DNA of 21,733 bases from contig BFEA01000526.1 of the NCBI GenBank assembly GCA_003427395.1, positions 931,864 through 953,596 of the forward strand, given 5' to 3'. Position 1 is the first letter of the stretch. Each line of letters opens with the position of its first letter. Position numbers and translations under genes: made by a program. Origin of the DNA: Chara braunii. Its lineage: Eukaryota; Streptophyta; Charophyceae; Charales; Characeae. Of the stretch, positions 8,221 to 17,024 are shown in pieces. The notes below the pieces were generated by a model. That model saw nothing but the letters and a program-made list of their open reading frames with translations. It was not told where the DNA came from and ran no database searches.

Positions 8221-9042
8221 TTGATCTCACCCTTTATGTGCCTAGTGGTGAAACTAAACTCGAATAGGTCGCGCCACCAGCCAGTCTGTCAAGGAGTGAG
8301 CTTCGGCTTTATCAGAAAAGCCTGGACAACAGCGTTGTCTGTGCTCACCGTCAATGGTGCCCCGTGAAGGTAAATGACGCCAGTGCCGAGTGGCATAAAC
8401 TACTGTACTCACCGTCAACGGTGCCCCGTGAAGGTAGTGACGTCAGTGCCGAGTGGCATAAACTACTGCGAGAACCTCACGTTCATCAACAATGTAATTT
8501 ATCTCAGTAGGCAGAAGCTGACGGGAGTAGAAGGCTATCGGACAATCACATGAGCAAGACTCGACAGTGTCGTCCTCGGCGATGTTAGGAGAACAGCCAA
8601 GAGAAGGCTCATCGGTAGTTGGATGAGTAGGCGTCAGGCGGGAAGCAGTGGTAGGGGTAGGGGGTGGGAAGCGAGGGATGCGAGGAGGAGAGGAATCAGG
8701 AGAGGAGGGGAAAATATGAGAAAGCACTGCTCCTACAACAAAGTTTGACGCATCGGTGATAAGGATAAAAGGGCGATCAAAATCGGGTAGGTGAAGAACC
8801 GGTGCACATGTCACCGCCTTCTTGAGGGCGCGGAAGGCGTCCTCGTGGAGGGGTGTCCAAGCCCATGGAGGGTTCTTCTGGAGGAGGGTGGAGGTAAGGA
8901 CGTAGGAATACCTAGCGTATCCCTGGATGAAATTACTATAGCAGCTAGTGAGGCCTAGGAAGCTGCAAAGCTGCTTGGCGGATGCGGGGATGGGCCACTC
9001 CGCAATAGCAGTGATGTTCACGTCGTCCAAGTGGAGACCCTA
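8220..9042 (-). pseudogene. Gypsy RNase H with proline-rich insertion
   Basis: Frame 9030-8443 starts in the RT connection region (FLGLTSCYSNFIQGYAR). It then shows RNase H sequence: ITDASNFVVGAVLSH with the first catalytic Asp (about residue 93), CPIAFYSRQL, and DEREVLAVV with the catalytic Glu. The end of the domain, RHIKGEINRVADALSR, is read from another frame near 8240-8190. Between AVLSH and CPIAFY lies an extra ~57-residue proline/serine/threonine-rich stretch (residues ~105-162) that the core fold does not need. A 63-64 bp tandem duplication (8342-8468) breaks the frame near the end. RNase H removes the RNA strand during reverse transcription. Confidence 0.85.
8342..8468. repeat. 63-64 bp tandem duplication inside RNase H
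   Basis: Both units contain CTCACCGTCAA(T/C)GGTGCCCC and GTGCCGAGTGGCATAAACTA. Unit 1 is 8342-8405 and unit 2 is 8406-8468. They differ at a few positions and by one base in length, so the duplication is not recent. Confidence 0.85.
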
Positions 9043-9078
9043 GTCAGACACGTAGTGTCCTAAGAAATCCACTTTGTC

Positions 9079-10287
9079 TTAGGCAAAGCGGCACTTGCTC
9101 AACTTGGCGTAGAGGCCATGTCTGCGCAAGCGGTCAAGGACGTCGCGAAGGTGTCTGAGATGCTTCTCAAGGGTACGAATGTCGATCAGGATATCGTCGA
9201 GGTAGACTAGAACGTACTGCTCTAGGATATCCCTACAAATGTCGTTCATCGCCCTCTGGAAGGTAGCGGGTGTGTTGGTGAGGCCGAATGGCATCACCGT
9301 AAACTCATAGTGGCTGAAGCGCAATTGGAACGCTGTCTTCAGCTGGTCTGTTGCAGCGACGCGGATCTGATGGTAACCGCTACGAAGATCATTCTTCGTA
9401 AAGAAGCGGTTGTCTGCTAGGCGCTCGAACAGCCCGTCGGAACGAGGCATGGGGTAGCTGTTGTGAACCGTGTAGCTGTTGAGCCCGCGATAATCGATGC
9501 AGAGACGAAGAGTTTCATCCGCTTCGCGAGCAAAGAGGACGGGTGCACCCCACGGGGAGTTGCTGGGTTTAATGAAACCCAGTATCAGGAGCTCCTCAAG
9601 CTGACGCTTGAGTTTGGTGGCCTCGAGGATCGAGAGTGTGTAGGATGTCTCGTGGTGAACACGATAGTCAGGCACAAGCTGGATGGAATGGTCGACGTCA
9701 CGCATCGGTGGGATGCTGGCGTACGAGAACGACAATGGGAAAACGTCATGGTACTCTCGAATGAGGTCACGAACTGCAGGCTCCAGGTCGGTTGTATATC
9801 GTGCGAGTTCCTCAGTGTCAGTGCCAGCGCGCGACGGCAGAGTGGACTCAACGAACGACGGAGGGCGGGAAGTAGAGATGGAAGCCATGGAGATAGGAGG
9901 ATCTGGCTCCAGAGAGATGAACTCGGCGTCTGGACAGGGTGGATCATAGTGCAAGAGATACGTAACGTTCACCGTAAAGAAGGTGACATCGTCCTGTCGA
10001 ATGAAGTGTGTGAACTGCCGAGGCGAGGTGATGGTGATAATAGGAGATGCTGTGGGCGCGGAAGGCTCCGAGGGAGGAGGATTGGGGCGTGGTGTCGCAG
10101 TGGTACCTATAAAAGAAACGCGATACGTTTGTACACACTTCGTTCCGAGAACGAGAGTGTTGGTCGCCCAATCGGCCTCGGTGCTATGAAACCTACGAGA
10201 CCACAGAGTATCGAGAGTGAAGTCGTACACCGTCTCCATCACATCGAAATGTGCAGAGAGCGGTGACGACGAGACGCCAGACGACAA
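9079..10287 (-). pseudogene. Gypsy reverse transcriptase, long open segment
   Basis: This 402-residue open segment is the longest in the element. Residues ~1-200 are the tail of the protease and the protease-RT linker, including DVFPLSFSYASIPPMRDVDH. Residues ~230-400 are the RT fingers and palm. The motif A Asp is at ~300 (FFTKNDLRSGYHQIRV), and FGLTNTPATFQRAMND follows. The catalytic YLDD is at ~362-365. The segment ends in a stop at 9079-9081, and a second in-frame stop is at 9040-9042 before the frame reopens into RNase H. Key catalytic residues are intact. A frame change near 10250 separates it from the protease active site. RT copies element RNA to DNA in cytoplasmic particles. Confidence 0.93.
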
Positions 10288-10985
10288 TCAGTCGGCTCCA
10301 GATTGAGGAAGAAAGAGAGGTTGGTGACCGTCTGATCGAAGAAGCATTGGGTCTTGTCACCCCCTAGGGTGACGGAGATGGGAGTCGGAGACCCTGTCGT
10401 GGGTAAGCGGGCTTCTTTCACCACACGTGGGTGAATGAAGTTGCCTTGAAAACCTGAATCCCACAGCGCTAAGTACACCCTCGTGGAGGTCCCCAGTCGT
10501 ATTGGAATGATCGGCAGGGTGCGATCAGGGTGACAGAGGATGGCGGGAAGGCGACGCAGTGCAGCGACCTAGAGGGTGAGTCGCTCCTGACGAGCCTGGA
10601 GCATGCTCAAGTCCAGAAGGGAGGACACAACGTCCTTGCGAGTCTAAAGCTGCTCGCTGCAACGGGCTGAGCGAGTGGCTCGACGCGTCGGTAGTCGCGG
10701 AGAGGTAGGAGGGGAGACGGTGGTCTGCGGAGGCGCATACAGTACTGCGACAGAGGGTTGAGTACATTCGGTTGGGTCCTGCGATACCTCAACTCCAGTA
10801 GCGAGAGGGGCAAACCGCGACAGAGATGTCGGGAAGTCGACTACTAAGGAGAGCGCAGGTGTACACTACCCGTGGCTAGGAGGCCTCAAGGATGCGATGC
10901 GCAGGGGGGACTGAGCACGGCGTTGGCTAGAGAGCTCAACGTAGTGGCGGTCCAGGGCGGCGGTGTAAGGCACCACAAGGAGGTT
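10239..10985 (-). pseudogene. Gypsy aspartic protease region
   Basis: In minus frame the stretch YLALWDSGFQGNFI (within 10478-10239) has the D-S-G active-site triplet and hydrophobic setting of a retropepsin-like protease, followed by HPRVVKEARLP. The same frame extends upstream to about 10980 but has stops at 10866-10868, 10644-10646 and 10569-10571. The frame then shifts by one near 10250-10287 into the RT segment. The protease would process Gag-Pol. A Trp sits before the DSG where a small hydrophobic residue is usual, and a Phe sits where a Cys, Ser or Ala is common after the Gly; both may be decay. Confidence 0.75.
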
Positions 10986-11400
10986 TAACCGTCCTGGCAG
11001 CAGCGCAAACACCCGCGCCGGTCCAAAATGGCCGCGCTCTCCTCAACGGAAAGGACACCGCGAGGAGGGACAAAGCCCTGAGGGAGGTCCTGCTGAGGGG
11101 CCTCGAGGGGCGACGCGCCAGCGTGACCAGAGCGGCTGCGTGCTCGGGAGAGGGTGGAGAGGGCCAGCTGGAGGCGCTTGACTATAGGGAGAGTATAGTC
11201 CTCCAGGTGGTCGTGGACGACCTCGCAGAGGTCGAGGTCGAGGTCGTCGTTGTGGTCACCCTCAGGCGACAGCGTCATACTCACCATACTCGAGCTCGCA
11301 GAAGCGGCGCGAGAAGTGACAGTCGTGCTGCGCGGAATGGCGGGCACGACCGTGGAAAGGGGAACAACGCTAGGAAGTGTTGTGAGAGAAGGAGGGAGTG
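10985..11400 (-). pseudogene. Gag C-terminus with incomplete zinc knuckle
   Basis: In the frame ending at 10985 the sequence runs through an acidic stretch (HNDDLDLDLCEVVHDHLEDY) and ends GCLRCCQDG followed by a stop. C-x2-C and the next residues match the start of a CCHC zinc knuckle, but the His and last Cys are lost through the frame break. Zinc knuckles bind element RNA during packaging. The adjacent frame downstream reads on toward the protease. The part of this frame above about 11400 overlaps the gag core frame and is a shadow. Confidence 0.6.
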
Positions 11401-12254
11401 TAACCAGTACGCTGAGGCTGGGAGGAGGAAGTGTGTTGAAGACGGGTCCGCATCCGCTCATGGGCCCTGGCGGCCTCGTAAGCCTGTGGGGCCGATGTGA
11501 AGTCATACTGCCATAACTCGGAGCGGTACTCAAGGGGAAGGCTGACCAAGAAACAGTCGATGAGGGCATCCTCGAGGAGGAACGCCACATCACAAATGAG
11601 GCGGGCATCCTGAAAGACTTGGACGTGGTAGTCCAGGCCGGCAGCGCCACCAGAGTCGGACCAGCGTGTACTGACGACACGCTCGAAGGCATCAGTCACG
11701 TTATGTCAGGCTCCGAAGCGATCCTCAAGGAACGCCTGAAAATCCATGAAGGTCGGGGTTCGACCCTCATGAAGGGAGTGGGTGTAGAAATTCTCCCAGG
11801 TGTCGAAAGGACAGCCACGCAGGCGTGTGGAGAGGTGAGTCACTCACGTGTCGGGTAGGACGCCCATGAAGTGGAGCGTGCGGGCGGCAGACTACAACCA
11901 CCAAGACACGTGTATCCTTGTACCATCATACAAGGCAATGTCCGTCAAGTGGACGAGAGGTGCGCCACCATTTTGGCAGTGAGGCGATCGAGGAGCAGAG
12001 GCCTGTGCTACGACTGAGTAAGTCGGCGCAGGTCCTGGAGAAGGGGGCGCAACTGACTGTACGCCCGGGCCGCATAGGGGAGCGGCGGGATCAACAGCGG
12101 CAGGCTGCGAGGGAGTTGCGGTAGAAGAGGTCGTAGCAACCGAGGGAGTAGGAAGGAGGTAGAATGGGGGTGGAGGGGGTGCAGGGCGAGGGAAGCGAGC
12201 CTGCATGGAAGGAAGAGTAGAGGAAGAAGGGGGTGCGCCCGAAGACGCGGCCAC
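11370..12254 (-). pseudogene. Gag core with three in-frame stops
   Basis: One minus frame runs from 12254 to 11370, interrupted by stops at 11892-11894, 11844-11846 and 11706-11708. It begins with a proline/serine-rich region and then shows APLVHLTDIALYDG. After the first stops it reads CPFDTWENFYTHS and FMDFQAFLEDRF. After the third it reads LEDALIDCFLVSLPLEYRSE and AYEAARAHERMRTRLQ. The last block has the helical pattern of retrotransposon gag proteins (capsid-like). Gag forms the particle in which reverse transcription occurs. Each stop differs by one C-to-T change from a sense codon. Confidence 0.75.
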
Positions 12255-13007
12255 CTGTGATGGTAGGGGTGGTTGGCAAGCTCGGTCTCAAGACGACAGA
12301 CATAGACCGAGCGGGGAGTAGTAGGAGGAGTCGTCGGGGAAGTAGACGTACGAGTGGCCCGAGGCATCCCATAAGGGGGAGAGCCAGGTGGCGCTGCGGT
12401 CGTGCGAAGGGAAGGGAGAAGCGCGACACCCGAAAAAGTTGAGACCACGGCAGAGGGGTGTGGTCCCGTGGCCGTGGTGACTGAAATCTGGGTGGGTGCG
12501 CCCGTAGAGTGAGGGAAGGCCTGACCCGTGGGGGCCGTCAAGCTAGGAGCGTGGACGGTCACCAGGATGGCCGGGTCGGGGCAGCAGAGGAGGAAGCTCC
12601 GTCGTCGCCACCATGTCGAAGGACGGGGGACCCGGACTGGGAGCCAGGGAAGAGAGAGAGTGGGGAGAGGAAGGACGGCCAGCGTCCTGGAGTTGTCGCA
12701 GGCCAGCGACAAGAGTCGCCACCTACGCCTGTAAGGGTGCAAGGAGGGAGGTGAGGAGGGTGTGCAGATCCCCCTGGGGCTGATGGCGCTGGTCTGCCGA
12801 CACGGGTATGGAGCCCGGTGTCGAGGTCGTCGCCGCGTTGGCGGCTCGTGACACGTCGTCGGCCATGGGGAGGTGACGGGCCGGACTGGAGGGGGCCAGA
12901 GGAGGTCCGCGTGAGCGGAGGGCGGAGGGGGGGGTCCGCGGTAGAAAGCGACGGGCGGCGCTAGTGAGTCGATCGCGGGCGCCCGCAAAAGGGGAAGGGT
13001 GGCTCAA
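12240..13007 (-). pseudogene. Gag N-terminal region, two frames
   Basis: A frame ending at 12723 has a candidate start ATG at 12866-12864 (MADDVSRAANAATTST) and a helical QPQGDLHTLLTSLLAPLQA end. The reading then continues in another frame (about 12720-12240), which includes SVYVCRLETELANH, before returning to the first frame at 12254. Composition is rich in Pro, Ser, Thr and Ala, as is usual for the disordered N-terminal part of plant gag proteins. The start codon choice is uncertain, because the open frame continues upstream to 13007 without another ATG. Confidence 0.55.
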
Positions 13008-13042
13008 GTCCAGGGTGCCCGAATGGAAAGGGGAAGTAGGCG

Positions 13043-13120
13043 GGTTAGGAGAACCCTAAACCCTAGAAAAACCCTAAGAAAACCCTAACCGAAGTTCGAG
13101 TGGTTAGGGTAGGGTACCGA
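13043..13120 (-). repeat. Telomere-like CCCTAA words in the gypsy leader
   Basis: Plus strand shows AACCCTAAACCCTAG, AACCCTAAG and AACCCTAACC in close succession (13052-13090), with GGTTAGGG in opposite sense at 13102-13109. The spacing is irregular, so this is not a true telomere array. It lies just upstream of gag on the minus strand, where a 5' leader and primer-binding site would be. Confidence 0.7.
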
Positions 13121-13360
13121 TGACCTAATCAAGAAAATAAAATAGCAACCATGGGGGGGAGGCGGAAGGGAAAATAAATAAACAGTGAAATTTCAAGAGA
13201 AAAATAAAAATAAAAAAATAAATAATAAAAATAATTAAAGAAATAAGTAAAACAAAATGTGAAGAGAGAAATAATATTTTTTTTTCTGGATTTTTCAGCA
13301 GCATTTCCCTACCCTCCCCCCATAGGGTCAAGAATGTGCCAAGGGAAAGGGGAGACCAAG
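13121..13360. other. A/T-rich unassigned stretch
   Basis: A-rich with AAATAAA words. Near 13297-13327 the words CAGCATTTCCCTACCC and CCCATAGGGTC resemble CAGCATTTCGTTACCC and CCCATGGGGTC at 13880-13905, so a short dispersed repeat may be present. No gene and no LTR is recognised. Confidence 0.5.
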
Positions 13361-13702
13361 ATAAGCAGCCTAACTCAATTGGTAAGGCTCGCAAGTGGCA
13401 TTCAGGAGGTCGTGGGTTCAATCCCCATTGGCCTCATGTACCTTCCTTGGCATACTTGGCGCCTGCCACCTAGAGATAGACCACTGGATCCCCCGATCGG
13501 CATTGAGCAGAGTCTGTTGATGTTCGTAGGGGAGGGGACCTGAGGGGAGGCACAGGGATTACTCCTGTTGGCATGGTCCCTGATGCTACCAGTTGTCCCC
13601 TAGCCGGTATCGCCCACCTGCAGGTCGGGAGCAACCCCCGCATGTTCTCTCGTGAACACGGTTCTGGCTGCTACAGGGTTCCCCGTATGCCTACAATTAG
13701 GA
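13361..13702 (+). mobile_element. tRNA-headed SINE-like repeat, copy B
   Basis: Head with box A-like TAACTCAATTGG (13371-13382) and a near-perfect box B GGTTCAATCCC (13415-13425). The body matches copy A (4524-4866) along its whole length, ending CTACAATTAGGAG. It is followed by GTAGGTAGGTAGTGTG and AAATTGAGAG, words that also occur without the SINE at 15558-15592. No target duplication was seen. Confidence 0.75.
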
Positions 13703-14140
13703 GTACTGGTAGGTAGGTAGTGTGTGGTAAAATTGAGAGAAGAATATAGGTTTTCACAAAAAAAAAAAAAAAAAAAAAGATAAGCACATCAAGTTTCAAA
13801 AGGTAAAGAAATAAAAAGAGAAATGAGGAGGTGGAGAGTGAAGAGAGACTAAGTGTTGAATTTTTCAAAAACTTCGGCAGCATTTCGTTACCCCCATGGG
13901 GTCGTAGTTGGGGGAGAGGAGGGTAAAAAAGCAGTGGAAGGTGGGGGAAAAGACTGGGGTTGAGGAGTGAAATGAGAAGGAGAGAAGGAGAAAGTTGAAA
14001 CAAAAAGGTGGGGAGAGGGGTACGAGTAGTGAGAGTGATTAGAGGGAAGTGAATGACTCAGAGGTAGAAGAGGAAGACGTAGAGGGGGTGAGTAAAATGA
14101 GAGAGAAGAGGTAGGGAAAGTGGATTAGTAGAGAGAGGGA
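13703..14140. other. Purine-rich unassigned stretch with poly(A)
   Basis: An A run of about 20 lies at 13759-13778, and most of 13790-14140 is G/A rich on the plus strand. No coding or structured feature was recognised. Confidence 0.5.
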
Positions 14141-14417
14141 AAAGGGAGGAGATACCTAGCCCTTGGTGTCTCCAAGGGCACAGGTATACCAAGACCAGGA
14201 GGGTCTTGGCCTTCGCTGCAGCAAGCCAACTGGAGGAGAGAGGTGGCTGAGATCTTGATCAGCCCTTGGCAACAGTACTGCAGATCCAAGGTGTGTTGTG
14301 TGAGCAGACCCTCACCGGTGTAGAGCAGCCCCCTGATCATGGGGTTCTTCAGTTCCACAGCAAGCTGCCACGTGGCACTGCAGATGGCCATGTGCGCAGG
14401 CGGCAACATCCACCCGC

Positions 14418-14440
14418 GGGGGGGGGGGGGGGGGGGGGGG
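14418..14440 (+). repeat. G homopolymer of 23
   Basis: Twenty-three consecutive G residues follow CACCCGC. Such a run can form G-quadruplexes and is prone to length errors in sequencing, so reading frames across it are unreliable. Confidence 0.9.
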
Positions 14441-14572
14441 CAAATAGCAGCCCAGCCCTTGCTGCCCTGCTGGCCGGTGCTCGCCGCTCGCCGCCCAGAA
14501 AGCGGGGTAAATAGCTGGCACAACACTTCTTCAACACCAGCGTGCCGCAGTACACAAGCCATACACACATTG

Positions 14573-14639
14573 TGGCCAGTGTCTTATGGCAGCAACTATG
14601 CACGCGCATGGCCAGCAGCTGCCCAGGTTCAAACCCTGG
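14573..14639 (+). repeat. tRNA-like promoter region, possible SINE head
   Basis: Box A-like TGGCCAGTGTCTTATGG (14573-14589) is followed by a perfect T-arm, CCAGG and CCTGG around TTCAAAC (14623-14639), which contains a consensus box B GGTTCAAACCC. The acceptor stem is not convincing, so it is called tRNA-like rather than a tRNA gene. Confidence 0.45.
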
Positions 14640-14755
14640 CAACACCATGCATCCCGGATCTTGATGATAAATAATCGGGGGCGGGGCGGAGCAGCGGGCC
14701 AGCATGGGCACGTGGCGTGTGCGTGTGCGACGGCTTTGGCCTTGGCCTTCGCATA

Positions 14756-14923
14756 GTGGCTCTGTCTCTCTTTTCTCGCCACGTGTCCCTCCTTCGCTGC
14801 TGCACGTTGCGTCACCTTTTTCCACTGTTTTTCGCAAGTGTGGCTCTGTCTCTCTTTTCTCGCCATGTGTCGCTCCTTCGCTGCTGCACGTTGCGTCACC
14901 TTTTTCCGCTGTTTTTCTCCTGG
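14756..14923 (+). repeat. 84-bp tandem duplication
   Basis: Two units, 14756-14839 and 14840-14923, both begin GTGGCTCTGTCTCTCTTTTC and contain CGCTGCTGCACGTTGCGTCA. Unit length is a multiple of three, which keeps long but meaningless reading frames open on both strands. Confidence 0.9.
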
Positions 14924-15027
14924 AAACGGCCGAAAAACAGCAAAAAAAAACACTGTCGGGTTTTGCAGTATTTCCTGCTATGCGGTGTGGTGGGTGGGAG
15001 CGGGGAACGTTCCCGCTCTCATACCAG

Positions 15028-15335
15028 TGTGGCAGACCCACCAGCTGTGGTCCTCCGCCTGGGATAGAGATGGAGATGGAGGATGGGAGTGGAGCAAGAT
15101 GACACGGCGCAGCTCCCGCGCGAGACTCCAACGCACGTACTCCAAACTGTGCGAATGCAGAATGACCCAAAGTACAGACTCTGGCTGGGGTATACCTCAG
15201 CGGACTGACTGGACTGGACTGGACTGGCTGGTACCGACAGAGGTGCCAGCCTGGACTGGACTACGCCGAATACAACACAGGCCTGTGAGAACAGGCCAAG
15301 GTCTGGTCTCACAGGCCAACCAGAGGTCCGCTACA
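15028..15335 (+). repeat. ~310-bp dispersed repeat, copy 2
   Basis: Matches 5045-5358 end to end with few differences, including the (GGACT)n run and the perfect 11-bp inverted repeat GGCCTGTGAGA (15280-15290) and TCTCACAGGCC (15307-15317). The loop between the arms differs slightly, while the stem is unchanged. Upstream, GAGCGGGGAACGTTCCCGCTC at 14998-15018 is nearly palindromic and is not shared with copy 1. Confidence 0.8.
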
Positions 15336-15513
15336 GTTTCACAGCAGAAAATGTTGTACGGGTCCGAAAGATCTATTTTCGCGTTTGCAAGGAAAGTGGG
15401 ACCCCCCCTGAAAATATTGTCGATGTGAAACTACCGGGACCTCTAAAGCTGCAACAAAAGATATATATTTTGCAACGAAACTTGGGCCCCACCAATATTT
15501 TTGCTGTGAAACT
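15335..15513. repeat. Inverted-repeat unit of ~180 bp
   Basis: AGTTTCACAGCAGAAAATG at the left end and the reverse complement of AATATTTTTGCTGTGAAACT at the right end agree at most positions. A third copy of TGTGAAACTACC lies inside at 15424-15435. It may be a small foldback or satellite-like unit. No target duplication is evident. Confidence 0.5.
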
Positions 15514-15663
15514 ACTCCGGCGCGCTATTTTCAAAACATACCCACAGTTAGTAGCAGTGGTAGATAGGTAGTGTTAGGTGAAATTGAGAGGGGGGGGAAA
15601 ACAAAGGGGTCTCTAAAAAAAAGGAAAAAAAAACAGTATCTAACCTTGGGCTGCGGATCCCAC

Positions 15664-16154
15664 GGGTCTGATTCCACACTACTTACAGAACACGAATCCG
15701 TAAAAAAAATGGAAAAGATGGGCCCGCTCCCTTCGACTGGTAAAAGAAAACGGGAACCCCACCTTCCCGTATCCTTCGTAGTTTTCACATGGGTATCTGC
15801 GCTTTTGGTTGGGCGGGTTCTTTTACGAACATGAAAATGGTCCACTTGAACGGCCGCCCCCGCCCCCCCGTCGTACACTTGCCATTTGTGTGGCCAGCCC
15901 AATGAAACGGACACAACAACCCCCCCCAAAAAAAATATTTAAAAAAATCCTTCTTTTTCGCTGCAGGGTACGGGCCAGGTTCTCTCTTCCAAATTCCCTC
16001 AAGCTTTTTTGGCGTCGATCATTCCCTGCCCGCCACGACTTCAAACGTTTCTACTTACCTCCGAAACTTGTGCAGCGGCCTTCGTCTGCAGAATCATGTG
16101 GGATCCAGCAAAACACCACTTTTTACTTGCCGTAAGTAGTGTGGAACCAGACCC
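15664..16154. mobile_element. 491-bp inverted-repeat element (MITE-like)
   Basis: Terminal inverted repeats of 23 bp with one mismatch: the left begins GGGTCTGATTCCACACTA and the right ends TAGTGTGGAACCAGACCC. The GGGTC start resembles the outer element at 17370-18182. The right flank is TAA, but the left flank is CAC, so no matching target duplication is present. Contents are non-coding. It is either an old MITE that lost one flank or a rearranged copy. Confidence 0.55.
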
Positions 16155-16420
16155 TAATGCGAATCCACGTAGAGTAACGCTCCCTTCAATCCCCTACCTG
16201 AGCGGAGGCACATGGATTGGTCCTGTTGGTATGGTCCCTGATGCTACCAGCTGCCCCCCTGGCCGGTATTGCCCACCTGCAGGTCGGGCGCAGCCCCCTC
16301 ATGTGGTCTCCTGAACACGATTTCGGCTACTAAGGGGCTCCCAGTATGAAAAGCAGCCCCTAACCCAGTGTTGTGGATCCTAATGCGGATCCACCTAAAG
16401 TAATGCTCCCTTCAACCCCT
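16139..16420 (+). repeat. Direct repeats flanking a SINE fragment
   Basis: The ~40-base segments 16155-16195 and 16381-16420 share TAATGCG(A/G)ATCCAC and CTCCCTTCAA(T/C)CCCT. Similarity extends somewhat upstream into the terminal repeat of the 491-bp element. Between them lies a SINE 3' fragment. They are too long for an ordinary target duplication, so a segmental tandem duplication is likelier. Confidence 0.65.
16196..16348 (+). mobile_element. SINE 3' fragment, copy D
   Basis: Matches the 3' half of SINE copies A and B (CCTGATGCTACCAGCTG, CACCTGCAGGTCGGG, GAACACG, GGGGCTCCCAGTA). The tRNA-like head is missing. Confidence 0.75.
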
Positions 16421-16458
16421 GTTTCCTACCAACTACTTCCTTACTACTGTGGAATTAA

Positions 16459-16875
16459 GGACCTCGTTCGACACCACTAGAGAACCCTAGAGTCTCAAGT
16501 GCGCCCTAACCCAAAAATTGTGATTAAAAAATACTTACTGCAATCTTTGTTCCATGTGCACTTCACAAAATAGGCAGCACTTGAAACCGAACTCCATGGC
16601 TTGACCAATCCTGGACCAGGATTGCCTTTTGGAAAAAAATAAAAACAAAAAAAATCCGCACTTGGAGTGCCATCAGTATCCGCTGGCACTTGAACTCAAG
16701 GCTCCCGGGAGAGGTACCTTGAGCTCAAGTGCGAATTTGCCCCTGCGGCACTTGAGTTTCGAGGGCTAGCACTAGAGAGCTGGAAAGTAGAAACAACTCC
16801 GCAGCCAGGTTAGGGTGGGGTCGAACGAAGAATTTTCCTACAACCCTTGAGTTCAAGTGGTGTCGAACGAGGCCC
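16459..16875. mobile_element. PIF/Harbinger-like MITE (417 bp)
   Basis: Terminal inverted repeats of 20 bp with one mismatch, GG(A/G)CCTCGTTCGACACCACT at 16459-16478 and its complement at 16856-16875, are flanked by TAA at 16456-16458 and 16876-16878. A GG(G)CC start and a 3-bp TWA duplication are hallmarks of the PIF/Harbinger superfamily. The interior has a 16-bp inverted repeat with one mismatch (16686-16701 with 16717-16732, GCACTTGA arm) and several CAAGTG/CACTTG words. No transposase is encoded; it would need one supplied from elsewhere. Confidence 0.82.
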
Positions 16876-16878
16876 TAA

Positions 16879-17024
16879 GGACCGAGGGTTCAGGTCCTCC
16901 TCGACCATAATCTAGAACACTGACACATAATACATCATAATAAAATACACAGAAGAAAAAAAAAGGGGAAAGTGATAAGAGTAATCATACCGAATCACTA
17001 TAGGGCTAATGTATTTATATATAT
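16879..17024. other. Unassigned stretch
   Basis: A/T-rich sequence with a TATTTATATATA word at 17011-17022. No gene is recognised. Confidence 0.4.

Larger units (their letters stand above)
6473..13007 (-). mobile_element. Decayed Ty3/gypsy chromovirus retrotransposon (internal region)
   Basis: Domains occur in the order gag, protease, reverse transcriptase, RNase H, integrase with HHCC finger, chromodomain, all on the minus strand. This is the Ty3/gypsy order, and the terminal chromodomain places it with chromoviruses. Coding sequence is spread over all three minus frames because of several indels, and each segment carries stop codons, so the copy cannot be autonomous. About 6.5 kb of coding region is about the full expected length, so loss is by small mutations rather than large deletion. 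LTRs, primer-binding site and polypurine tract were not identified. The copy may have lost LTRs or diverged beyond recognition. Individual domains are listed separately. Confidence 0.9.

Noticed and set aside
9463-10266. 267-residue open frame on the plus strand
   Set aside because: It lies antisense to the gypsy RT region and its sequence is the mirror of a real coding strand; no domain is visible.
14349-15170. 273-residue minus-strand open frame
   Set aside because: It passes through the G23 run, the 84-bp tandem duplication (multiple of three) and the 310-bp repeat; openness comes from repeat structure.
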